Part shown: positions 25,237-34,318 of the stretch, piece by piece
Position numbering within the stretch: position 1 is the first letter of the stretch
Layout of the letters: each line of letters begins with the position of its first letter
NCBI RefSeq assembly: GCF_900142755.1
Contig: NZ_FRCA01000004.1
Span: forward strand, 248,001 to 312,000
DNA from: Halomonas cupida
GTDB taxonomy: Bacteria > Pseudomonadota > Gammaproteobacteria > Pseudomonadales > Halomonadaceae
Length of the DNA stretch: 64,000 nt
Reading direction: 5' to 3'
Notes under the pieces: model-generated
Database searches by the model: none
Seen by the model: the letters and a program-made list of their open reading frames with translations, nothing else
Told to the model about the DNA's origin: nothing
Made by a program: the position numbers and the translations under genes

Positions 25237-27254
25237 GCGCTGACCTCCTCTGCCGGGATCCCGGCTCCCTTGCGGCCACCTGCGCCGGGAGACGAAGCAA
25301 CCGAGCCCTCAGCCAACAGGGCATCGGCAACCAACTCGGCGATATCCCTGACCTCAGCGGTGGCGTCCACCACTCCTTCCAGCATGGCAGTACACTGCGG
25401 GCAGCCTACCGCGACCAACTCTGCTCCTGTCTCACCAACATCCTGCATGCGCATATCAGGAATGCGACGCTCACCGGGAACATCCGTCGTCGGTGCGCCA
25501 CCACCGCCACCGCAACAACGCGAGCGGAAGCCGGAACGTTGCATTTCCTTGACCTCGATACCGAGGGCGCCAAGCACCTTGCGCGGCGCTTCATACTCAC
25601 CGTTGTAGCGCCCCAGATAACAGGGATCGTGGTATGTCACGCTGCCGCCCTTCCAGCCACCCAGCGCCAACCGCTCTTCATCCAGCAGTTCACTGATGAA
25701 GGTACTGTGATGCCGTACACGGTAATCCCCGCCCAGGGCGCCGTACTCATTGCCCAGCACATGGAAGCTGTGCGGGTCGCAGGTAACGATGGTCTGGAAG
25801 TCATACTGCGCCAGGGTCGCGATATTGGCCCTGGCCAGCCGCTGAAAGGTCGCCTCGTCACCAAGACGGCGCGCGACATCACCACTGTCACGCTCTTCGT
25901 CACCGAGCACCGCAAAGTCCACCTCGGCAGCACGCAGAACCTTGACCAGAGCGCGCAGAGTACGCTGGTTACGCATGTCGAATGCACCATCACCCAGCCA
26001 CAGCAACACATCCACCTGACCAAGGTCGCGTATCAGGGGCAGGTTCAGATCGGCGGCCCAGTGCATGCGGGCGGCCGGAGCATAGCCGTTGGGGTTGTCA
26101 GTGGCGATCAGGTTATCGATCACCTCGGCACCCTTGCCAGGAGTCTGCCCGAGCTCAAGCGTCAGATGACGACGCATGTCGACGATGGCATCGACGTGCT
26201 CGATCATCATCGGACACTCCTCGACACAAGCTCGACAAGTGGTGCAGGACCATAGCGTATCAGCATCCAGCAAGGCTCCACCGGCCTCGACTACGATCGG
26301 CCCTCCGGGTTGCCCCTGGTGCTCGCCCAGCGGCTTGCCCGGGTACGGCGAGCCGGCGAATTCGGCATCGCTGTTGCCAGTCATGCCCAGCACCATGTCC
26401 TGGATCAGCTTCTTGGGGTTGAGCGGCTGACCCGCGGCAAAAGCCGGGCATACCGCCTCGCAACGCCCGCACTGCACACAGGCATCGAAGCCGAGTCGCT
26501 GATTCCAGGTGAAGTCCTCGGGTTTGGCGACGCCCAGAGGCGCATCGTGATCGTCAAGATCCAGCGCCTTGAGGGCGGTGGAACCCCGGGCGGTGGCAAC
26601 AGATCCCTTGCCCTCGCGGTCGGATTGACGAGTCGAGAAACGTTCCGGACGACGATGAAAGGCCAGATGCAGGGCTCCGGCAAAGGCATGCTTCATGGGC
26701 CCGCCCCAGGTCATGCCGAAAAACATCTCGCCCAGGCCCCAGACCAGCACCGCAGCCAGCACGATGGTGAGGATCCAGCTACCGAAATCTTCCGGCAGCA
26801 AGCCGACCGTCGGCAGCGTGATCAGGAAAACGCTCAGCGAGAAGGCCATCAGGCTCTTCGGCAGGCGCATCCAGGGCCCCTTCGACAGCCGCGCCGGCGG
26901 GTTGCGCCGACGCCGGGCCACGAACAGGCTACCGACGAACATGCAGGTGCTGGCCGCCAGCAGTAGCCAGCCAAGTACGCCCTCGGCCAGGCCCAGGCCA
27001 TGGACCAGAATCATCAGCACCGCCGCGGCGACGAAGCCGCCGGCGGTGGCCACGTGGGTATTGGACATCACCTTGTCGCGGCCGACCACATGGTGCAGAT
27101 CCACCAGGTAGCGACGCGGCATGGCGGCGAGGCCCTTGAGAATGGGTACGGGCGAAGGTCGCCCCTTGCGCCACAGGCGGACACGCCGCCCGGCGCCGAT
27201 CACCGCCAGCGCGAGCGCGGCGAAGATCAGGATCGGCAATAGCGTCTCGAGCAT
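25233..27254 (-). CDS. dgcB: Dimethylglycine catabolism Fe-S protein DgcB
   Basis: A 673-residue protein with several N-terminal membrane helices (about 1-170). Two 4Fe-4S motifs follow (CVQCGRCEAVCP and CTTCRACVEECP), then the CCG domains (YHDPCYLGRYNGEYE and RSRCCGGGGG). It relays electrons from the DgcA dehydrogenase to the electron transfer flavoprotein or membrane. The ATG at 27254 follows AGAGGTG and is preferred to a GTG 9 nt earlier. It is separated from dgcA by a repeat element of about 180 bp, but the next genes overlap tightly. Confidence 0.92.
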   Translation of the reverse strand: MLETLLPILIFAALALAVIGAGRRVRLWRKGRPSPVPILKGLAAMPRRYLVDLHHVVGRDKVMSNTHVATAGGFVAAAVLMILVHGLGLAEGVLGWLLLAASTCMFVGSLFVARRRRNPPARLSKGPWMRLPKSLMAFSLSVFLITLPTVGLLPEDFGSWILTIVLAAVLVWGLGEMFFGMTWGGPMKHAFAGALHLAFHRRPERFSTRQSDREGKGSVATARGSTALKALDLDDHDAPLGVAKPEDFTWNQRLGFDACVQCGRCEAVCPAFAAGQPLNPKKLIQDMVLGMTGNSDAEFAGSPYPGKPLGEHQGQPGGPIVVEAGGALLDADTLWSCTTCRACVEECPMMIEHVDAIVDMRRHLTLELGQTPGKGAEVIDNLIATDNPNGYAPAARMHWAADLNLPLIRDLGQVDVLLWLGDGAFDMRNQRTLRALVKVLRAAEVDFAVLGDEERDSGDVARRLGDEATFQRLARANIATLAQYDFQTIVTCDPHSFHVLGNEYGALGGDYRVRHHSTFISELLDEERLALGGWKGGSVTYHDPCYLGRYNGEYEAPRKVLGALGIEVKEMQRSGFRSRCCGGGGGAPTTDVPGERRIPDMRMQDVGETGAELVAVGCPQCTAMLEGVVDATAEVRDIAELVADALLAEGSVASSPGAGGRKGAGIPAEEVSA

Positions 27255-27290
27255 GGTACTCACCTCTCCTCGATGAGGAGCCGTAGGCCT

Positions 27291-27432
27291 CGAGCTGTAA
27301 GCGGCAAGTTACCTCACCCCTCCTGGAGGCCCTTTCACAACCCGGTCGACGAGATGAGTCACTCCAGTGCTCATCTCGCCATACGTTGGGAAAGCAGTTC
27401 CTACAGCTTCCGGCTTGCAGCTTATGGCTGGG
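27291..27432 (-). repeat. Composite repeat element B (after dgcA)
   Basis: Inverted heptamer-like arrays, AGCTGTAAGCGGCAAG near 27294 and the complement-like CTACAGCTTCCGGCTTGCAG at 27401-27420, flank about 90 bp of unique DNA. The second array touches the dgcA stop codon at 27434. On the minus strand the sequence after that stop begins CCCCAGCCATAAG, resembling CCCCAGCCACGAG in element F. Confidence 0.65.
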
Positions 27433-27433
27433 G

Positions 27434-29506
27434 TTAAAAGTCCTTGCAGAGGCGCAGGGCGTCGTAGATCGCCGCGTGGGTGTTGCGCGGTGCGGTGCAG
27501 TCACCCAGCCGGAACAGCAGCGGCCCTTCGCCTTCCTCGGCGAGGCAGGGTTGGGGCTGGATGGCGTAGAGGGCCTCCAGGTCCACCTGTCCCTTGTTGC
27601 GAGACCCGGGCTTCAAGGCGTAATAGAGAGCCTCATCGGGACGCACACCGTTCTCCACCACCACCTGGTCGACGACCCGTTCCTCTTGAGTACCGGTGTA
27701 CTCGTTCTCGAGCACCGCCACCAGGGAGCCGCCCTCGCGGTAGACCTTGTGCAGCATCAGGTCGGAGGTCATGATCACCTCCTTCTCGTAGAGGCTGCGA
27801 TAGTAGGTCGGGAAGGTTGTGCCTCCCACCGCCGCACCGGGCTTGATGTCATCGGTGACGATCTCGACCTTGGCGCCCTTGTCAGCCAGGTAGTCCGCCG
27901 CCGACATGCCGGAGAACTCGCACAGCGCATCGTAGATCAGCACGTTCTTGCCGGGCTCCACCTTGCCGTTGAGCACGTCCCACGTACTGACCACCAGACT
28001 CTCCTCGGGATTTTCCGAGTAGCCCCACTCCGGGTACTGGTCCAGGTAAGGCCGGCCACCGGTAGCCAGCACCACGATGTCCGGACGCAGGTCGAGGAGA
28101 GTGGCCTCGTCGGCACGAGTGCCGAGGCGCAGATCGATCTTGAGACGCGCCAGCTCGAGCTGATACCAGCGGGTAATACCCGCGATCTGATCGCGCTGCG
28201 GGGCCTTGGAAGCGGTGGTGATCTGGCCGCCCAACGCCTCATCCGCCTCAAACAGCGTCACGTCATGGCCGCGCTCGGCGGCCACCCGCGCCGCCTCCAT
28301 GCCACCGGGGCCACCACCGACCACCACCACCTTGCGCTTGGGTCCCTCGGAAGGCTCGATGATATGCGGCAAGCCCATGTATTCCCGGGAGGTGGCGGCG
28401 TTCTGGATGCATAGCACGTCCAGCCCCTGGTACTGACGGTCGATGCAGTAGTTGGCACCCACGCACTGCTTGATCTGGTCGATCTGGCCCATCTTGATCT
28501 TGGCGATCAGGTGCGGGTCGGCGATGTGCGCCCGGGTCATGCCCACCAGATCCACGTAGCCGCCTTCCAGAATACGCTCGGCCTGGTTGGGGTCCTTGAT
28601 GTTCTGGGCATGGATCACCGGGACGGAGACCACCTCCTTGATGCCCGCCGCCAGATGCAGGAACGGCTCCGGCGGGAAGGACATGTTGGGAATGACGTTG
28701 GCCAGCGAGTCATGGGTGTCACAGCCCGAGCCGATCACACCGAAGAAATCCACTTGACCGGTGGCGTCGTAGTAGGCGGCGATCTGCTTCATGTCATCGT
28801 GGGACAGGCCGTCCGGGTGGAACTCGTCGCCGCAGATGCGCATGCCGACCACAAAGTCGTCGCCGACCTCGGCGCGCACCGCCTTGAGCACTTCCATACC
28901 GAAGCGCATGCGGTTCTCGAAGTCACCGCCCCACTGGTCTGTTCGCTTGTTGACTCGCGGGCTCCAGAACTGGTCGATCAGGTGCTGGTGCACGGCGGAC
29001 AGCTCGACGCCGTCGAGGCCACCCTCCTTCGCCCGCCGCGCGGCCTGGGCGAAGTCGCCGATGATCCGCCAGATATCCTCTTCCTCGATGGTCTTGCAGG
29101 TGGAGCGGTGGACCGGCTCGCGAATGCCGGAGGGCGACAGCAGGGTCGACCAGTCGTAGCCGTCCCAGCGCGAACGACGCCCCATGTGCGTGATCTGGAT
29201 CATGATCTTGCCGCCGTGCTTGTGCACGGCATCGGCGAGATTCTGGAAGTGCGGGATGATGCGGTCGGTGGACAGGTTCACCGAACTCCACCAACCCTGG
29301 GGGCTATCGATGGAGACCACGGAAGATCCACCACAGATGCACAGGCCGCAGCCCCCCTTGGCCTTTTCCTCGTAATACTTGACGTAGCGTTCGGTGGTCA
29401 TGCCGCCATCGGTGGCATGCACTTCCGCGTGGGCGGTACTGACCACGCGATTGCGAATGGTCTGGCTGCCTATCTGGATCGGCTGGAAGATAGCGTCGAA
29501 GGCCAT
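27434..29506 (-). CDS. dgcA: Dimethylglycine demethylase DgcA
   Basis: The 690-residue protein has an N-terminal old-yellow-enzyme TIM barrel (RNRVVSTAHAEVHA, GVELSAVHQHLIDQFWSP, VRAEVGDDFVVGMRICGD). A Cys-rich linker with a 4Fe-4S pattern (CVGANYCIDRQYQG and nearby Cys) leads into a C-terminal FAD/NAD Rossmann region (VVVVGGGPGGMEAARVAAERGHD). This layout is that of trimethylamine/dimethylglycine dehydrogenases. It oxidises dimethylglycine to sarcosine and formaldehyde. GAGGAG lies before the ATG. Confidence 0.94.
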   Translation of the reverse strand: MAFDAIFQPIQIGSQTIRNRVVSTAHAEVHATDGGMTTERYVKYYEEKAKGGCGLCICGGSSVVSIDSPQGWWSSVNLSTDRIIPHFQNLADAVHKHGGKIMIQITHMGRRSRWDGYDWSTLLSPSGIREPVHRSTCKTIEEEDIWRIIGDFAQAARRAKEGGLDGVELSAVHQHLIDQFWSPRVNKRTDQWGGDFENRMRFGMEVLKAVRAEVGDDFVVGMRICGDEFHPDGLSHDDMKQIAAYYDATGQVDFFGVIGSGCDTHDSLANVIPNMSFPPEPFLHLAAGIKEVVSVPVIHAQNIKDPNQAERILEGGYVDLVGMTRAHIADPHLIAKIKMGQIDQIKQCVGANYCIDRQYQGLDVLCIQNAATSREYMGLPHIIEPSEGPKRKVVVVGGGPGGMEAARVAAERGHDVTLFEADEALGGQITTASKAPQRDQIAGITRWYQLELARLKIDLRLGTRADEATLLDLRPDIVVLATGGRPYLDQYPEWGYSENPEESLVVSTWDVLNGKVEPGKNVLIYDALCEFSGMSAADYLADKGAKVEIVTDDIKPGAAVGGTTFPTYYRSLYEKEVIMTSDLMLHKVYREGGSLVAVLENEYTGTQEERVVDQVVVENGVRPDEALYYALKPGSRNKGQVDLEALYAIQPQPCLAEEGEGPLLFRLGDCTAPRNTHAAIYDALRLCKDF

Positions 29507-29530
29507 GATGAGACTCCTCGGTATGGTGGA

Positions 29531-30100
29531 TCAGCCCTCGCGGGACTCGCCGGTGGCCTGGGGATCTGTGGACAGAGGACGGACTTCGAAACGTCCCACG
29601 TCATGATCTTCCTCGGCAGCGCTCTGCACCTGCTCGGCCAGAGTGCGCAGGGAAGCGCCACGGGCGGCGAGGATCTGATCCATGGCCCCGGAGAACCAGC
29701 CGGTGAACATGTACTCCACCTTGCGTCCGACCTTGCCCAATTGATAGACAAAGGCGCTGTGCTCCAGACGCACACTGGCAGTGCCGGCATCGAGATCGAT
29801 CGACTCGGTAATGAACAGACCCCAACCACGCTGGGAAAGGCGCTTCATGTAATGCTCGAAGACCGCCTCTCCTTCCAGCCCATGCAGCTCGGCTTCCTTC
29901 TCACACCAGTGCCAGGCGCTCTTGTATCCGGCGTGATAGAGAATCTCGGCATAGCGCTCGGCGCCTAGTGCCTCCTCCACCGCAACATGGTTGTTGATGA
30001 AGAAGTGCCGCGGCACGTACAGCATCGGCAGGGCATCGGTGGTCCATACACCAGTCTCGACATCCACCTCAATCGGCAGTTCAGGGGCCATCTTGGTCAC
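29531..30100 (-). CDS. DUF5943 protein of the betaine/dgc operon
   Basis: A 189-residue protein related to DUF5943, found beside dgcA in Pseudomonas and relatives. It has LPMLYVPRHFFINNH, YKSAWHWCEKEAELHGLEGEAVFEHYMKRLSQRGWG and a late GWFSGAMDQILAARG, resembling V4R/4-vinyl-reductase small-molecule-binding domains. No signal or membrane segment is seen. Its role is not established. Conserved placement between the dipeptidase and dgcA suggests an accessory or sensing role in dimethylglycine use. Confidence 0.82.
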   Translation of the reverse strand: MTKMAPELPIEVDVETGVWTTDALPMLYVPRHFFINNHVAVEEALGAERYAEILYHAGYKSAWHWCEKEAELHGLEGEAVFEHYMKRLSQRGWGLFITESIDLDAGTASVRLEHSAFVYQLGKVGRKVEYMFTGWFSGAMDQILAARGASLRTLAEQVQSAAEEDHDVGRFEVRPLSTDPQATGESREG

Positions 30101-30169
30101 GGTTGTTACCTCGAAAGATCTTGTTGTGGCGGGTGAACAACACCCAACTTCAATGAAGAAAAAGTGGGC

Positions 30170-31183
30170 TTATTCGCCCCAGACGTCCTTGAGAACTCTC
30201 ACCCAGTTCTCACCCATGATCTTGCGCACCTGTTGCTCGCTCATGCCGCGCTTGAGCAGGGCTTCGGTGAGGTTGCCGAACTCACCAATGGTGCGAATCC
30301 CCTTCGGGTTGATGATCTCGCCGAAGGAAGTCAGACGACGGGCATAGCCCTTGTCATGGGTCAGCCATTCGAAGAACTGCTGGTCATGCCCCTGGGTGAA
30401 GTCGGTGCCGATACCGATGGCATCCTCGCCGACGATATTCATGACGTATTCGATGGCCTCGACATAGTCATCGACGGTGGCGTTGACGCCAGCACGCAGG
30501 AAGGGAGTAAACATGGTCACGCCGACAAAACCGCCATGATCGGCGATGAACTTGAGTTCTTCATCGGACTTGTTGCGCGGGTGCTCCTTGAGCCCCGAAG
30601 GCAGACAATGGGAGTAGCACACCGGCTTCTGTGACTCGAGAATCACCTCGCGGGAGGTGTTGCTGCCGACATGGGACAGGTCACACATCACCCCGACGCG
30701 ATTCATCTCGGCGACGATCTCGCGACCAAAGCCGGACAGACCGCCATCACGCTCGTAGCAACCGGTACCCACGAGGTTCTGGGTGTTGTAGCACATCTGT
30801 ACAATGCCAACGCCGAGCTGCTTGAAGATCTCGACATAGCCGACTTGATCCTCGTAGGCATGGGCATTCTGGAAACCGAACATGATGCCGGTCTTGCCTT
30901 CCTGCTTGGCGCGACGGATGTCCTCGGTGGTACGCACCGGCAGCACCAGATCGCTGCACTCCTCCATCAACTGGTTGGAGGCCACGATGTTATCGACTGT
31001 CGCCTGGAAATCTTCCCAGACCGACACCGTGCAATTGGCAGCAGTCAGTCCACCGCGCTGCATATCCTCGAACAGCTCGCGATTCCACTTGGCAATGATC
31101 AAGCCATCAATCACCGTTGCCTCACGATGCAGCGCGGCACCATCAGAAGTCCGGGACTCTGGCTGGGTAAAGGGGGAATTCAT
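30170..31183 (-). CDS. Membrane-dipeptidase (renal dipeptidase) family protein of the betaine locus
   Basis: The 337-residue protein belongs to peptidase family M19. Seen are the VGIVQMCYNTQNLVG region, VMCDLSHVGSNTSREVI with a metal-ligand His, PVCYSHCLPSGLKEHPRNKSDEEL and GIGTDFTQGHD. The canonical N-terminal metal-ligand HxD is not obvious (VIDGLIIAKWN instead of a HxDxP-type motif), so dipeptidase activity is doubtful. It leads the dgc operon, as its Pseudomonas counterpart does. The true substrate may be a methylated amino acid derivative. The ATG at 31183 follows GAGG. Confidence 0.85.
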   Translation of the reverse strand: MNSPFTQPESRTSDGAALHREATVIDGLIIAKWNRELFEDMQRGGLTAANCTVSVWEDFQATVDNIVASNQLMEECSDLVLPVRTTEDIRRAKQEGKTGIMFGFQNAHAYEDQVGYVEIFKQLGVGIVQMCYNTQNLVGTGCYERDGGLSGFGREIVAEMNRVGVMCDLSHVGSNTSREVILESQKPVCYSHCLPSGLKEHPRNKSDEELKFIADHGGFVGVTMFTPFLRAGVNATVDDYVEAIEYVMNIVGEDAIGIGTDFTQGHDQQFFEWLTHDKGYARRLTSFGEIINPKGIRTIGEFGNLTEALLKRGMSEQQVRKIMGENWVRVLKDVWGE

Positions 31184-31310
31184 CTCGTCGATCCTCACCG
31201 GTAACTGGGCAGCACGCTCGAGAGCGCGTCATGCCGGCAGGATAGCGCCGCCTCAGCAGCGCCCGGCTCCTGATTGCGACGACGAGAATTCCAAAAGCGT
31301 CATGGGAAAA
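31184..31310 (-). promoter_or_regulatory. Upstream region of the dgc operon
   Basis: TGCGAC lies at 31275-31280 (context ATTGCGACGA), 92 bp upstream of the dipeptidase-gene ATG. The weaker half-site AGCGTC follows 21 bp away at 31296. It matches the motif upstream of the other betaine units and is a candidate GbdR site. Confidence 0.4.
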
Positions 31311-31484
31311 ACTACAAGCGGTAAGCTATAAGCTGTAAGCTCCCCAACCTGGTGCCTCCCCGCCGCTCTCACGACCAGGATGGTATAGCGGAGTTGTCCT
31401 GAACTTGAACACCCGGGGCATGCGGCAAGTACCACACCACCCAACAAAGCACTGAGCGGCTTACAACTTACCGCTTACAGCTCT
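31311..31484. repeat. Composite repeat element C (after mtgA)
   Basis: AAGCGGTAAG at 31316-31325 pairs exactly with CTTACCGCTT at 31467-31476, and AGCTGTAAGC at 31331-31340 with GCTTACAGCT at 31473-31482. The interior is about 110 bp. The second array ends 7 bp from the mtgA stop codon. These are heptamer-like units related to the other elements. Confidence 0.75.
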
Positions 31485-31490
31485 CTCTGC

Positions 31491-32189
31491 TCAGAGCCGC
31501 TCCAGGTATCTCAGTCCGAGGTTATTCATCTGTCGCTGAATCCAGGCGGCATGCCGGGCCGTGGTCGGCCCCGGGTTGGAGGCGCTGCGCTCGCGCGGGT
31601 TGGGAAGGACTGCCGCCAGGCGTGCCGCCTGTGCCTGACTGAGCTGGTCGGCATTGACGCCGAAGTAGTGCTGACTGGCTGCCTGGATGCCGAATACGCC
31701 ACGATCGAATTCGGCAATATTGAGGTATACCTCGAGAATTCTCTCCTTGGGCCAGAACGTTTCAATCAGCAAGGTGAACCAGGCTTCGAACCCCTTGCGG
31801 ATCCAGTCGCGTCCCGTCCACAGGAACAGGTTCTTGGCCGTCTGCTGACTGATGGTGCTGGCACCGCGCAGTGAGCCACCGTTCATGCCACGCTCGATGG
31901 CTCGACGCAGTTCCACCAGATCAAAGCCATAGTGTTCGGGGAAGCGCTGATCCTCGGCGGCAATCACTGCCAATCGAGCATAGTCGGAGATCTCGCTATC
32001 GGGGCGCCAGTGCTGTTGGATATCCAACGACTCTGAAGAGAACCATGAGCCGATTTCACGCTCCAGCATGACCATCGAACCGAAAACCGGTACCACGCGA
32101 AATACCAGTACCAGCAACACCGAGCCGAGAACAAACGCCAGCGCCACACGCAGCGCGATTCGTGAAGCGGGACGCCACCAATCATCCAT
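31491..32189 (-). CDS. mtgA: Monofunctional peptidoglycan transglycosylase
   Basis: The 232-residue protein has one N-terminal membrane helix (about 12-35) and a GT51 domain. Motif 1 is AAEDQRFPEHYGFD with the catalytic Glu, followed by GASTISQQTAKNLFLW, KGFEAWFTLLIE, KERILEVYLNIAEF and GIQAASQHYFG. It polymerises lipid II into glycan strands in the periplasm and has no transpeptidase domain. It is monocistronic and sits between two betaine-regulator features by chance rather than function. Confidence 0.95.
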   Translation of the reverse strand: MDDWWRPASRIALRVALAFVLGSVLLVLVFRVVPVFGSMVMLEREIGSWFSSESLDIQQHWRPDSEISDYARLAVIAAEDQRFPEHYGFDLVELRRAIERGMNGGSLRGASTISQQTAKNLFLWTGRDWIRKGFEAWFTLLIETFWPKERILEVYLNIAEFDRGVFGIQAASQHYFGVNADQLSQAQAARLAAVLPNPRERSASNPGPTTARHAAWIQRQMNNLGLRYLERL

Positions 32190-32283
32190 GCCAGAGCTTC
32201 CAGAAGGAAAATGTTTCAGCGCAGTATATCAAGCCAGCGGGCAACTGCCTGTGCTTCTGGAGCCCCCCCTTCAACGCAGCAGA

Positions 32284-32314
32284 ACCGCCGTCCTGAGCAG
32301 CCAAGGACGGCGGT
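32284..32314 (-). terminator. Terminator after gbdR
   Basis: ACCGCCGTCCT and AGGACGGCGGT form a perfect 11-bp stem with a 9-nt loop, 29 bp beyond the gbdR stop. Confidence 0.7.
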
Positions 32315-32342
32315 GAGGGAATCCTGTATCAGGAACTACCAC

Positions 32343-33473
32343 TCAAGAGTGAGGTGAAATACGGAAGCTGCCGTAGGTGGGCTCCCCTCTAGCCCGGTCG
32401 AGGGCGGCCATAGCACGTGACACCGGCTCCAGGGCAGCACCGCTATCCAGCAAGGGGGTCGGTGCAGGATTGGGAGCGACCACCGGTGAGAAGCCACTCC
32501 AGCCAAGGCGTTCTTCACGCGGCGGAATACCGAAGCATTCACGATAGCACTTGGAGAAGTGAGGAGTGGAAACAAAACCACAGGCTGCGGCGATATCGAT
32601 AATCGACAACGAGGTCTGCTTGAGCAGTTGGCGCGCCCGATTGAGGCGCAACCGCATGTAGTAACGTGATGGAGAACAATGCAGGTTGCGCTGGAACAGG
32701 CGCTCCAGCTGCCGCCGGGACAGGTTGACATAGCTTGCCAGCTCATCGAGATCGATGGGTTCCTCGAGGTTGTTCTCCATCAAGGCAACGATTTCCTGCA
32801 GTCGAGGCTGGGTGGTCCCCAGAACATGCTTGAGCGGCACACGCTGTTGATCCTGCTCACCACGCACTCGGTCGTAGATGAACATGTCGGAAATGCCAGC
32901 GGCCAGCTCACGGCCATGATCGCGGCCGATCATGGTCAGCACCATATCCATGGGCGCCGTACCGCCCGATGCAGTGCACCGATCACGGTCAATGGCAAAC
33001 AGCTTCGAGGTCAGGTGGATGCCGGGATAGGCTTCCTGCAACGCGGCCTGGCACTCCCAATGGGTACTGACTTCATAGCCATCCAGCAGGCCGGCACGAG
33101 CCAATGCCCAGGCACCGGTGCACACCGAGCCGAAGCGCCTGAGATGGCGGCTCTGGGCTCGCAGCCAACTGATGTGGCCATTGGCCACGGTCTGGGTGGG
33201 TGCGATACCGCCGCAGACCACCACCATATCCAGCGACAACGGCACCGTTGTCGAGGTATCCGGCGTCACGGTCAGTCCATCGCTGGCCTGAACCGCCGAC
33301 CCATCGAGGCTCAGGGTGAACCAGCGATACAGTTCCTGTCCGGAAAGCTGATTGGCCATGCGCAATGGCTCGATGGCCGATGCCAGCGAGATCAAGGTGA
33401 AATTATCGAGCAGCAGAAATCCAATGGTCTGAGGAGCGGCGCCGGAAGGCGTCGCCGAGGGCTTCACGGTCAT
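32343..33473 (-). CDS. gbdR: GATase1-AraC transcriptional regulator of betaine catabolism
   Basis: The 376-residue protein has a GATase1-like sensor domain (about 18-190, with GFLLLDNFTLISLASAIEPLR and FGSVCTGAWALARAGLLDG). A C-terminal AraC domain follows (IDLDELASYVNLSRRQLERLF, LSIIDIAAACGFVSTPHFSK, YRECFGIPPRE). It is much closer in character to Pseudomonas GbdR than the gene at 11545 is. GbdR activates gbcAB, dgcAB and related genes on sensing betaine or dimethylglycine. The ATG at 33473 follows GGAG, and upstream in-frame ATGs lack spacing. The two TGCGAC repeats in its own upstream region suggest autoregulation. Confidence 0.88.
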   Translation of the reverse strand: MTVKPSATPSGAAPQTIGFLLLDNFTLISLASAIEPLRMANQLSGQELYRWFTLSLDGSAVQASDGLTVTPDTSTTVPLSLDMVVVCGGIAPTQTVANGHISWLRAQSRHLRRFGSVCTGAWALARAGLLDGYEVSTHWECQAALQEAYPGIHLTSKLFAIDRDRCTASGGTAPMDMVLTMIGRDHGRELAAGISDMFIYDRVRGEQDQQRVPLKHVLGTTQPRLQEIVALMENNLEEPIDLDELASYVNLSRRQLERLFQRNLHCSPSRYYMRLRLNRARQLLKQTSLSIIDIAAACGFVSTPHFSKCYRECFGIPPREERLGWSGFSPVVAPNPAPTPLLDSGAALEPVSRAMAALDRARGEPTYGSFRISPHS

Positions 33474-33666
33474 GGTCATCTCCATCGTGGTCGGTGTTGC
33501 CGGTCGCCGAGCCACTCACCTGGCCGAATTCCGTGCCACCTTCCTGTTATTTATTCTTGGCTTGGGGTCGGAAAGAGAAGCGTCCTCCTCACCCTTGGTT
33601 TGCCACTTTATGACGATGCTTCTGAACGCGCATTCAAATATTCTCTATCAACCAGGCCCCACGTAG

Positions 33667-33708
33667 TTGTCTGCGACAATCACATGGTTGCCTGCGACCA
33701 CGATGTCG
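33667..33708. promoter_or_regulatory. Two 21-bp direct repeats upstream of gbdR
   Basis: Units at 33667-33687 and 33688-33708 each contain TGCGAC (33672-33677 and 33693-33698), exactly 21 bp apart. Direct half-sites two helical turns apart are typical of AraC-family operators. They lie about 200 bp upstream of the gbdR start in the 305-bp gap 33474-33778, where no gene was seen. Confidence 0.55.
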
Positions 33709-33778
33709 TAAGCAGCCACACTGGCGACCGGTTCGGCACAACTGCTTTGCCAAAAGCGACATGATGTCGGAGTTGGTG

Positions 33779-34318
33779 TCACGGGAAGCGACAGCGCACC
33801 AGACAATCCAGGTCGGGGCCATGCAGCGAAACCAGCAATAGTTCGCCCCGTTCATCGACGTGGAAGCGCCCATAGCGAGCAGATTCATAGCGTTCAGCAT
33901 GGCCCTCCTGGAAGAAGAAGGCATCGGTGGCAAACTTCACTCGTCCCTGGCGTAGCCGATAGCGCAAGCGCATTTCATCGTCCGCCAATGGCGCTTCGCC
34001 GGATGCCAGACGCTGGAAATGCGCTATCCGTCGCTCGTCCAGGCGTACAATGACATGGTCGCCAACGGTTCCTTCCGCCTTACGGTCCGTACGCCGCTCA
34101 GACAATGCCTGCTGGATGCGGTTGCTGACGTCGAAGTTCAGGGCCATGTAATCACCCTGCATCAGTGAACGAGGATCCACTGGGGCCAACGCCAGATACA
34201 GCACGCTCCCCTCATGCAGATGACGCTCCCTGTCCCATATGGAGAGGTTAACCGCCACCAGAATCAACAACGCGGTGGCCACCACGACAACCCTGTCCCA
34301 CCGTGCCACCCGCCTCAT
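33779..34318 (-). CDS. GDYXXLXY domain protein
   Basis: A 179-residue protein with one N-terminal membrane helix (about 8-28) and the family motif in LMQGDYMALNFD near residue 53. The rest is probably periplasmic. The family occurs with DUF4401 and DUF2157 membrane proteins, as here. The gene starts within the DUF4401 stop (ATGA). No function is established. Confidence 0.85.
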   Translation of the reverse strand: MRRVARWDRVVVVATALLILVAVNLSIWDRERHLHEGSVLYLALAPVDPRSLMQGDYMALNFDVSNRIQQALSERRTDRKAEGTVGDHVIVRLDERRIAHFQRLASGEAPLADDEMRLRYRLRQGRVKFATDAFFFQEGHAERYESARYGRFHVDERGELLLVSLHGPDLDCLVRCRFP

